The notes under the pieces: model-generated
Database searches by the model: none
Told to the model about the DNA's origin: nothing
What the model saw: the letters and a program-made list of their open reading frames with translations, nothing else
Translations under genes and position numbers: made by a program
Assembly (NCBI GenBank): GCA_012516015.1
Contig: JAAYXG010000328.1
Location: 1-5,107 of the forward strand
Reading direction: 5' to 3'
DNA: 5,107 nucleotides
Source: Lysobacteraceae bacterium
GTDB taxonomy: Bacteria; Pseudomonadota; Gammaproteobacteria; Steroidobacterales; Steroidobacteraceae
Part shown: in pieces, positions 1 through 5,107 of the stretch
How the letters are laid out: every line of letters starts with the position of its first letter
How positions within the stretch are numbered: position 1 is the first letter of the stretch

Positions 1-175
1 ACGCCGGGACGACCAGATGTTGAGTCTTGCAGAATTGCAACCGTGCGGTCGCCGCGATTCTCCGCTCCTATCCGTTGGCTGCATCATCTACCTCGTACAG
101 TAGTGCAACCTCCGGAGACAATTCCCCTATTCTTCCTTGGCGAGCTTCGCGCTTTGCGAGAGTCCTCTTACTCTC
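1..175. other. Non-coding left edge, no supported gene
   Basis: This stretch lies downstream of the hydrolase gene on the minus strand and I see no convincing gene in it. A minus-strand frame starting with two tandem ATGs (82-87) is open to the left edge for 29 codons and has a GAGG a few bases upstream. Its residues are mostly Arg, Ser and polar ones, with no recognisable motif. Two plus-strand frames are also open from the left edge, to a TAG at 101-103 and to a TGA at 232-234. Either could be the tail of a converging gene. No hairpin followed by a T-tract is visible after the hydrolase stop codon. Confidence 0.4.
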
Positions 176-1210
176 TTATGTCGCGACACCCAGCAAGCTT
201 GCGACTTTTCTGTCCGCCCAGCTTTCGCGGTTGAAGCCGTCCATGAAGCCGCAGTGGCCGCCGTAGGGGATCTTCAGTACGTCGAGGTTCCGATTGCGCG
301 CGAGGTGCTCGACGTCGTGTGCGGGGATGATCGGATCGTCGAGCGACAGCAGCGCATAGCTCGGTACTTCGAGTCGACTGAGCACATCGCCGACGATCGC
401 GTAGCCGTCGAGGTATGCATCGACGCTGGGGAACTCGTTGAAGTACTCGATCAACAGCTCGGTCATCCGCAGCAGACTCTTCTGCGCCAGCACTTCCTTG
501 AAGTCGTAGAGGTCCGGGAATAGCCGCTGTTTCAGCCGCAGCGAACGTTTCCACTTCGAAACGAAGTACTGCCGATAGATGAACGAGCCCTTCTCGAGGA
601 CCTCCATCGTGCTGTGAGGCCGCAGTACCGGACAGACCGCGACCGCGCGCTCGAGGTTCAAGCCCGCGCTGGGCGCACGGGCGGCCACGCGCAGTGCGAA
701 GTTTCCGCCCAGCGAAAAGCCCGCGATCGTCGAACGACGGTTCGAAGCGCGCTGCTCGATGCTGCGCACGGCGCCGATGATTTCATCGAGCCGGCAGGAG
801 TGGAAGATCTCGCGATTCAAATGATGGCTCGGACCGTGATCGCGGAAGTTGAGACGAAACACATCGCACCCGAGGCCGAAGAGGTATGCCCCAAGGGACA
901 GGACGTACAGCGAGTCGGCGCTGCCTTCCCAGCCATGCAGCAAAATCACGAGATCGCGCGCCTCCGGCCGCCCGAGCGCCGTCTGCGTCGAGTGATACCC
1001 CAACAGGCGCACACCGTCGCCGCACTCGACGACGTGCATTCTCGACGCGGCGAGCAAATCGCGCGCCCGCATCGACAGCAGCGGACGACGCAGCTTCAAG
1101 CTCGGCAGAATCGACTGCAGATGCGCATTCGTGAGCCAGCGCGGCGGCGCGAAGGTCATGGCCGCCGTCGCAAGCGCGGTGGTCGGATCCAGCAAGGTGC
1201 GTTCGTTCAT
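176..1210 (-). CDS. YheT-family alpha/beta hydrolase
   Basis: This 344-residue protein is a predicted serine hydrolase (esterase or lipase-like) of the alpha/beta fold, related to bacterial YheT and eukaryotic ABHD1/2/3 proteins. Seen in the sequence: the family N-terminus with a PPRWLTNAHLQS-type segment (residues 22-33), an oxyanion-hole HGWEGS (92-97), the nucleophile elbow GFSLGGN (164-170, Ser166), an acid in LDDPIIP (Asp291 or Asp292) and the catalytic histidine in GGHCGF (His319). The triad is therefore complete and the length is normal for the family. No signal peptide is seen, so it is probably cytosolic. I chose the ATG at 1210 because the family similarity begins right after it. 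The longer frame, reaching up to 1420, would run inside the upstream gene. The ATG overlaps the upstream stop as ATGA and has no clear ribosome binding site, which suggests translational coupling. The substrate cannot be read from the sequence; YheT relatives are poorly characterised. Confidence 0.9.
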   Translation of the reverse strand: MNERTLLDPTTALATAAMTFAPPRWLTNAHLQSILPSLKLRRPLLSMRARDLLAASRMHVVECGDGVRLLGYHSTQTALGRPEARDLVILLHGWEGSADSLYVLSLGAYLFGLGCDVFRLNFRDHGPSHHLNREIFHSCRLDEIIGAVRSIEQRASNRRSTIAGFSLGGNFALRVAARAPSAGLNLERAVAVCPVLRPHSTMEVLEKGSFIYRQYFVSKWKRSLRLKQRLFPDLYDFKEVLAQKSLLRMTELLIEYFNEFPSVDAYLDGYAIVGDVLSRLEVPSYALLSLDDPIIPAHDVEHLARNRNLDVLKIPYGGHCGFMDGFNRESWADRKVASLLGVAT

Positions 1211-2265
1211 GAATCGAGGCGGATGCCCGAGCAACCCGGCAAGCTCGTGACGAAGTCTGCGCCGACCAGCATCGAAGGCGTATGGAAGCCGGCGCGCTGC
1301 GGCTCGGCGAGCAACCGCTCCATGATGCCAAGCGCGCTTTGGACTGTCAGCGCGTATCCGTTCGGCGTGCGCAATCGTGCAGTTCTTACCCGACCTTCCT
1401 CGTTGCGCACTTCGCCCCATACGAAGCTCGGATTGCTTTCACGTTGCGTCTGATCGGGCGGGCGAAGCTTCGCCTCGATGCGCCGCTTCATCATCTGCTG
1501 AACGAAGCGGCGGCGCAGCATCGGACGCAACCAGTTCATGCGCTGCAGCCGCTTGAGCGCATTCGGGGATGTGGCCGTGAAGACCTCGATATTCGGAATG
1601 CCGGTCGTGTAGTACGCAGTGCTCACGTCGCCCCAAGGGATCGCGACGGCGAGCCGCTCGCCGCCGCCGAAATCGATCCGCCGCGTCCGCGAGCCCAGCG
1701 GGAGGCTGACGAGCTTGCCCGCGCGTCGAACTTTGCAGCCGTCGGCGATCGCTTCGATCGCCGTCTTCGCGGTCCCTTTGCTCATGCCCGATCGACTATC
1801 GAAGCCCAACGCGAGCTCGGTCGCTTCCGGCAGCGTTTCCTTCAGCTTCGCGGCGATGCTGTCGGTCGGTACGACATCGAAGCCGACGCCTGGGCACAGA
1901 ACGATGCCCGCGCGCTGCGCTTTTTCATCGACGCTATGCGCGAGCTCGAAGACGTCGATCTCGCCGGTAATGTCGAGATAGTGCACGTGCGTTGCAAGGC
2001 AGCCTTGCATCATCGAACGCGCCGTGAGCGAGAACGGTCCTGCGCAGTTGAGGATTGCCTGTACCCCCTGCAGCGCCGAGACGAGGGCGGTGTGATCATC
2101 GACGGAGAAAACGAGATGCGGGCAGTCGAGCTCAGATGCGAGACCCTCGATTTTCTCCCGCGAGCGGCCCGCGAGCACGGGTCGCAGCCCGCGTCGCACC
2201 GCTTCGCGCGCAATCAGCTCGCCGGTGTAGCCGTTCGCGCCGTAAAGCAGCCAGCTCGATGTCAT
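1207..2265 (-). CDS. Saccharopine dehydrogenase-like NAD(P)-binding protein
   Basis: This 352-residue protein belongs to the saccharopine dehydrogenase-like oxidoreductase superfamily, which includes trans-acting enoyl reductases and SCCPDH-type proteins. Seen: an N-terminal Rossmann dinucleotide loop GANGYTG (residues 9-15), LAGRS (31-35) where the NADP ribose-phosphate would sit, NCAGPF (73-78), YLDITGE (96-102) and CPGVGFDVVPTD (124-135). All are typical of this group. A basic stretch of about 15 residues (245-265, RPMLRRRFV...MMKRR) could lie against a membrane or acidic partner. There is no signal peptide. True saccharopine dehydrogenases act in lysine metabolism, but this shorter form more likely reduces or isomerises another, perhaps lipid-type, substrate; that is inference. 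It is the first gene of a two-gene unit: its TGA overlaps the ATG of the hydrolase. The start at 2265 has only a short GGA ribosome binding site, 5 bases away and inside a hairpin. Confidence 0.88.
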   Translation of the reverse strand: MTSSWLLYGANGYTGELIAREAVRRGLRPVLAGRSREKIEGLASELDCPHLVFSVDDHTALVSALQGVQAILNCAGPFSLTARSMMQGCLATHVHYLDITGEIDVFELAHSVDEKAQRAGIVLCPGVGFDVVPTDSIAAKLKETLPEATELALGFDSRSGMSKGTAKTAIEAIADGCKVRRAGKLVSLPLGSRTRRIDFGGGERLAVAIPWGDVSTAYYTTGIPNIEVFTATSPNALKRLQRMNWLRPMLRRRFVQQMMKRRIEAKLRPPDQTQRESNPSFVWGEVRNEEGRVRTARLRTPNGYALTVQSALGIMERLLAEPQRAGFHTPSMLVGADFVTSLPGCSGIRLDS

Positions 2266-2269
2266 ACTG

Positions 2270-2283
2270 ATCCGTAAACGGAT
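2270..2283 (-). promoter_or_regulatory. Leader hairpin covering the ribosome binding site
   Basis: A perfect 6-bp inverted repeat, ATCCGT-AA-ACGGAT, sits 4 bases upstream of the ATG at 2265. In the minus-strand mRNA the 3' arm (ACGGAU) contains the only plausible ribosome binding site, GGA, 5 bases before the AUG. Folding would therefore mask it; with a realistic loop the stem is 4-5 pairs. Alternatively the palindrome may be an operator for a dimeric repressor. The symmetry is seen directly; the function is inferred. Confidence 0.35.
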
Positions 2284-2335
2284 TGGCGAAGGGAAGGCTG
2301 ATCAAAAGTCGCGAAGTCGGACGGCAAAGCGTGCG

Positions 2336-2354
2336 AAAAGTACGAGGCGCGTAC
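2336..2354 (-). terminator. Weak candidate intrinsic terminator
   Basis: Read on the minus strand, a GTACG stem arm (2354-2350), a 5-base loop and CGTAC (2344-2340) are followed directly by TTTT (2339-2336). It lies 20 bases beyond the stop of the receiver-domain gene. The stem is only 5 bp and the T-tract is short, so termination would be partial at best. If it does not work, the receiver gene and the two downstream genes could share one transcript. Confidence 0.28.
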
Positions 2355-2373
2355 GCTCGAGCTTCTCACACCG

Positions 2374-3744
2374 TCACTCCATCGCCTCGCCACTAGGTTC
2401 TGCCGAGAACTCTACCCGATTGTTCAGCACGGCGACTCGATTCCAATCGCCGGCGGTGAGCATGTCTTGGTTCGGGTCGGGATAAGGCATCGTCGGTTGA
2501 CGGCCGAGGTGCTGCACCTCGACGACGAGCGCGTCCGACGAGTCGCTGCGCAGCGAGGAAAGGAGATTGGCGAACGCGAGCGACTGACGCTGCGCGGTGC
2601 TCATGCTTTCGTCGAAGGGGTTACCGACGACATCGCAGCGTTTGAACGGCAGATCGTCTGCGGCGAGCGAATAGCCCTCGAAGCCGTTCCCTGTGAGACA
2701 GAACTCGCCCGAGTACGTTGCGACTTTTATCTTGCCTTTGAAGCCTTGCTCTCTCAGTTCGGTGATCAACGCACGCAGGCGCTCGAGGCGAGTGCCCGCG
2801 AGCGGCACTTCGCCATAGGGCACGAGCTCGGGGCGCATGCCGCCTGCCGTTGTACTAGCCGGAGCGATTGCCGCGATGGTATTGCGCCGTTCGGTATCGG
2901 CGCGCAGCAGATCGATTTGCGCTTCCTGCTCCTGGACGATCGCAGACAGTTTCGCGTTCGTTTGCAGTGCGGCGCGCGTCGCATCCACGCTGCGCGTATA
3001 CAGCACGGCGAGCACGAGCGTCGACAGGAGTGCGACGGCGGCGATGGCGGCGGTCAGCGCCCAAGCCCGTCTTGGTTCCCGCGCGGGCATCGGCGCCGGT
3101 GGTTCCGCCACATCGGGTTGAGCCGCGGCGGCAGCAGCCTTCTGTTCGCTCGCGAGCCGCCGTGCGAAGGATTCGAGGCTGGCCAGGACGAACCTGCGCA
3201 TTTCAGAGGCGTGCTCGTTGAGGAGCGGCGCGACTGCGCTGCGGATTGCCGTTTCGAGCTCGCCAATGCTGGGTCGCCTTGGCGACTCGATCTGCACGGT
3301 CGGCGCGACATCGTCGTTCGCGGCGACCACGACACGGGACTCGCGCCGGTCCGGCAACAAGCGCAACTGATAGAGCACCTTCGAGACATCCGCGTGCTTC
3401 ACGGTCTTCGGCAAGACGCCGACCGCGCCGAGCGCACGCGCTTGGCTCAAGTAGAGCTCGCCTTCCTGCGACGTGTACATGATCACGGGGATCGTCGCGG
3501 TCTGAGGGTTCCCCTTGATCGCCTGCACCGCTTGAAAGCCGTCCATGCCGGGCATGAGGTGATCCATGAAGATCACATCCGGACGATGATGCCGCAGATA
3601 CTCGAGCCCTTGCTCGGCCGATTCCGACGAATCGACCGTCAACCCGTACCCCTCGAGCATGCGCCCGAGAATGACCCGCGCCGAGCGCGAATCGTCGACG
3701 ATGAGTGCGCGTTTCGGCATGTGGCGCGACGGCTCGACGGACAT
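2374..3744 (-). CDS. Membrane-anchored CheY-like receiver protein with predicted periplasmic domain
   Basis: This 456-residue protein has an unusual order of parts. Residues 11-130 are a two-component receiver domain: acidic pair Asp17-Asp18, phospho-acceptor Asp61 in FMDHLMPGMDG, switch Thr91 in MYTS and Lys113 in LPK, so it should be phosphorylatable. Residues 158-205 form an amphipathic helical, Ala-rich linker. Residues 228-249 are one hydrophobic transmembrane helix preceded by REPRR, which predicts the receiver in the cytoplasm and the C-terminus in the periplasm. Residues 256-288 look like a coiled coil. Residues 318-446 show a helix-strand-helix-strand pattern ending in NNRVEF, reminiscent of a degenerate OmpA-like domain, and hold two cysteines (350 and 370) that could form a disulfide. 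There is no DNA-binding or enzymatic output domain, and no histidine kinase is encoded in the window. The start at 3744 is uncertain: an in-frame ATG at 3720 (residue 9) also precedes the domain, and neither has a good ribosome binding site. No family name is known to me. Confidence 0.88.
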   Translation of the reverse strand: MSVEPSRHMPKRALIVDDSRSARVILGRMLEGYGLTVDSSESAEQGLEYLRHHRPDVIFMDHLMPGMDGFQAVQAIKGNPQTATIPVIMYTSQEGELYLSQARALGAVGVLPKTVKHADVSKVLYQLRLLPDRRESRVVVAANDDVAPTVQIESPRRPSIGELETAIRSAVAPLLNEHASEMRRFVLASLESFARRLASEQKAAAAAAQPDVAEPPAPMPAREPRRAWALTAAIAAVALLSTLVLAVLYTRSVDATRAALQTNAKLSAIVQEQEAQIDLLRADTERRNTIAAIAPASTTAGGMRPELVPYGEVPLAGTRLERLRALITELREQGFKGKIKVATYSGEFCLTGNGFEGYSLAADDLPFKRCDVVGNPFDESMSTAQRQSLAFANLLSSLRSDSSDALVVEVQHLGRQPTMPYPDPNQDMLTAGDWNRVAVLNNRVEFSAEPSGEAME

Positions 3745-3780
3745 GAGTGCGTTGAATTGGCCAGGAATGTAGATGACGTA

Positions 3781-3795
3781 GCGTAAGCGTTACGC
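3781..3795. promoter_or_regulatory. Inverted repeat upstream of the receiver gene
   Basis: A perfect 6-bp inverted repeat with a 3-base spacer, GCGTAA-GCG-TTACGC, lies 37 bases upstream of the ATG at 3744. It could be an operator for a regulator or a hairpin in the leader mRNA. Nearby shorter palindromes (AACGCGTT at 3807-3814; CTCGT-AC-ACGAG at 3815-3826) crowd the same region. A poor sigma70-like pair on the minus strand (TTGAGC, 17 bases, TACGCT) overlaps it, but the -10 is weak and I do not call a promoter. Confidence 0.3.
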
Positions 3796-3825
3796 GGGCT
3801 ACGCTCAACGCGTTCTCGTACACGA

Positions 3826-3962
3826 GGGCGCTGGGCTCTGGGCTCTGGGCAAAGAATGCGCAGCGAACCCGTTCGGCAACAATCATTGCATTCGCTACGA
3901 TCGCAGGGCATCGCTTAACGAATCCTTTCTGGCCAGAGCCCAGAGCCCAGAGCCCAGCGCCC
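3826..3962. repeat. Inverted-repeat element made of G-rich heptamers
   Basis: Two perfect 25-bp arms (3826-3850 and 3938-3962) face each other across 87 bases. Each arm is a near-tandem heptamer: CTGGGCT repeats from 3831 in the left arm, and three AGCCCAG copies at 3937-3957 on the right. The left arm contains four GGG runs spaced by 4-base loops (CGCT, CTCT, CTCT), a textbook G3N4 quadruplex pattern on the plus strand. The right arm carries the same on the minus strand. Just inside the arms the sequence is still partly complementary (AAAGAATGCG... against ...CGAATCCTTT), so the whole 137 bp could fold as an imperfect hairpin. The core holds no open frame with family features. G3N4 heptamer repeats (GGGNATC type) are known to be enriched in Xanthomonas intergenic DNA; this is a different heptamer. 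It fills the gap between two divergent genes. A non-autonomous mobile repeat or a structural regulator are both possible. Confidence 0.8.
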
Positions 3963-3985
3963 ATCCGGTAGTCATATACCGCTAT

Positions 3986-4007
3986 CCGCCCGACCGCAGG
4001 GCGGGCG
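3986..4007 (+). promoter_or_regulatory. GC-rich leader hairpin before the EF-G-like gene
   Basis: CCGCCC (3986-3991) pairs with GGGCGG (3999-4004) across a 7-base loop. An alternative register pairs CGCCCG (3987-3992) with CGGGCG (4002-4007). The following bases (TATTCTCG) are not a T-tract, so it is not a convincing terminator. It lies 38 bases before the start codon at 4046 and may affect leader stability or transcription of that gene. Its role is inferred only from position. Confidence 0.3.
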
Positions 4008-4032
4008 TATTCTCGATCGGGGCACGACTCGC

Positions 4033-4037
4033 GAGGG
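4033..4037 (+). promoter_or_regulatory. Ribosome binding site of the EF-G-like gene
   Basis: GAGGG lies 8 bases before the ATG at 4046, a good Shine-Dalgarno match. No other ATG or GTG lies in frame between here and the repeat element, so this decides the start codon. Confidence 0.7.
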
Positions 4038-4045
4038 CTCCTCTG

Positions 4046-5107
4046 ATGGCGTATTCGACTGCGGACATTCGCAACATTGCCCTGGTCGGCCCGGCAGGTG
4101 CCGGCAAGACGCTTCTAGCCGAGGCGCTGCTTCTCGAGGGCGGAGCGATTCGCTCGCGCGGCAGCTTGGAGCGCGGCACGACCGCTTGCGATTTCGATCC
4201 GCAAGAAAGAGCGCTACAGCATTCCCTCGATGCCGCAATCGTCCATTTCGATGTCGACGGTTGTCGGATCAACCTCATCGATACGCCCGGTACCGCCGAT
4301 TTCGTCGGACGGTCGCTTTCGATGCTCGAAGCGGTCGAGACCGCCGCGGTCGTCGTGAGCGCGGCGACCGGCCTCGAGCCCGTGACTCAACGCATGATGG
4401 AGTTCGCCCGCGATCGCGAGCTGTGCCGGATCATCGTCATCAACAAGATCGACGCTCGCGATGCTCACCCTGAGCGTGTGCTCGCCGAGCTCAGGGAAGC
4501 GTTCGGACGCGAATGTCTGCCGCTCAACTTACCGGCGAAGGGGCGCGAGCGTGTCATCGATTGTTTTTTTCAACCGGGCGACGGCGAACCGGAGTTCGGC
4601 GCCGTCGCAGCAGCCCACACCGAAATCATCGATCAAGTGGTCGAGGTCGACGAGAAGCTCATGGCGCTCTACCTCGAGCAAGGCGAGGACCTATCGCCCG
4701 AGCAACTGCACGACCCGTTCGAACAAGCGTTGCGCGAAGGGCATCTCGTGCCGGTGTGCTTCGTCTCGGCCGAAACCGGCGCGGGCGTCCGCGAGCTGAC
4801 GCAGATTCTCGCTCGCCTGATGCCGAACCCGCTCGAAGGCAATCCGCCGCCTTTCTTGCGCGGCACGGGCGCGCAGGCCGAGCGCGTTCGCGTGACGCAG
4901 AACTCCGACGATCACGTCATCGCGCACGTGTTCAAAGTCAACATCGACCCGTTTGTCGGGCGCCTCGGCGTCTTGCGCGTTCATCAAGGTACGTTGCGCT
5001 CGGGGGCGCAATTGTTCGTCGGCGATGCTCGCAAGCCGATCAAGGCGGCGCACCTTTATCAGCTTCAAGGTAAGGAGCACACGGAAGTGCCGCGCGCGAT
5101 TCCCGGC
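4046..5107 (+). CDS. Elongation factor G-like translational GTPase (partial, runs off the right edge)
   Basis: The reading frame is open for 354 codons to the window end; full-length relatives are about 680-700 residues. Seen: a P-loop GPAGAGKT (residues 15-22), an atypical switch I with RGTTACDFDPQE followed by QHSL (43-61), G3 DTPG (79-82), G4 NKID (133-136), G5-type SAETG (241-245) and the start of beta-barrel domain II from about residue 285 (VIAHVFKVN...GRLGVLRVHQGTLRSG). The switch II histidine that follows DTPG in true EF-G is threonine here (Thr83), and the canonical ERGITI of switch I is absent. These traits mark the EF-G-like paralogue group rather than the housekeeping factor, and there is no ribosomal-protein or EF-Tu gene beside it. 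Known members of EF-G paralogue groups have been reported to bind GTP with little or no ribosome-stimulated hydrolysis. Its cellular role is unclear. It is divergent from the receiver gene and has its own leader. A T7 run at 4564-4570 encodes Phe-Phe and keeps the frame. Confidence 0.93.
   Translation, partial: MAYSTADIRNIALVGPAGAGKTLLAEALLLEGGAIRSRGSLERGTTACDFDPQERALQHSLDAAIVHFDVDGCRINLIDTPGTADFVGRSLSMLEAVETAAVVVSAATGLEPVTQRMMEFARDRELCRIIVINKIDARDAHPERVLAELREAFGRECLPLNLPAKGRERVIDCFFQPGDGEPEFGAVAAAHTEIIDQVVEVDEKLMALYLEQGEDLSPEQLHDPFEQALREGHLVPVCFVSAETGAGVRELTQILARLMPNPLEGNPPPFLRGTGAQAERVRVTQNSDDHVIAHVFKVNIDPFVGRLGVLRVHQGTLRSGAQLFVGDARKPIKAAHLYQLQGKEHTEVPRAIPG

Noticed and set aside
1..87. Partial minus-strand gene starting at the tandem ATGs at 82-87
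   Set aside because: Only 29 codons are visible, with no motif and biased toward Arg and Ser; the GAGG upstream is not enough to call it.
1211..1420. N-terminal extension of the hydrolase to the ATG at 1420
   Set aside because: The extra 70 residues are Arg/Ala-rich, lie within the upstream gene and have no family similarity; the overlapping ATG at 1210 fits the family start.
1282..2277. Plus-strand open frame of 331 codons antisense to the dehydrogenase-like gene
   Set aside because: No motif, Arg-rich composition, and the opposite strand holds a complete Rossmann-fold protein.
2467..3786. Long plus-strand open frame of 439 codons antisense to the receiver gene
   Set aside because: It mirrors the high-GC codon pattern of the real gene, is rich in Arg, His and Ala and shows no domain, while the minus-strand frame has a clear receiver domain.
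3203..3964. Minus-strand open frame of 253 codons spanning the receiver gene start and the repeat element
   Set aside because: It is a shifted frame of the receiver gene, with no recognisable features, and its start lies in the repeat element.
4564..4570. T7 run as a possible frameshift or slippage site
   Set aside because: The frame matches the EF-G family on both sides, and seven Ts is short for polymerase slippage; it is most likely just two Phe TTT codons.
4461..5080. Several open frames on both strands inside the EF-G-like gene
   Set aside because: All are out of frame with the GTPase, which shows consecutive P-loop, DTPG, NKID and domain II motifs across the whole stretch.

Overview
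The window is high-GC proteobacterial DNA (by eye about 60% G+C) with tightly packed genes. The gene content (a YheT-type hydrolase, a diverged second EF-G, a CheY-like protein with a membrane anchor) and a G3N4 heptamer repeat fit a gammaproteobacterium, perhaps near the Xanthomonadales. That placement is an inference and is weak.

Layout: positions 1-175 hold no gene I can support. Two minus-strand genes follow, overlapping by 4 bp: an NAD(P)-binding saccharopine dehydrogenase-like protein (1207-2265, transcribed first) and an alpha/beta hydrolase of the YheT family (176-1210). A 108-bp gap (2266-2373) holds a weak terminator candidate and a hairpin that covers the ribosome binding site of the dehydrogenase-like gene. 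Upstream lies a third minus-strand gene (2374-3744). It encodes a receiver domain, a helical linker, one transmembrane helix, a short coiled coil and a C-terminal domain whose pattern resembles a degenerate OmpA-like fold. A 301-bp divergent intergenic region (3745-4045) carries a perfect 25-bp inverted repeat built of G-rich heptamers, plus smaller hairpins. From 4046 to the right edge runs the first half of an elongation factor G-like GTPase on the plus strand, open at the window end. It lacks the catalytic switch II histidine.

How they work together: the hydrolase and dehydrogenase-like proteins are probably co-translated and may act on related, possibly lipid-like, substrates. The receiver protein looks like a link between cytoplasmic phosphorylation and the envelope. 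The EF-G paralogue is transcribed away from it and has no evident functional tie. I see no defence system, mobile-element gene, CRISPR array, tRNA or rRNA. The two items most worth pursuing are the membrane-anchored receiver protein and the inverted G-rich repeat element.
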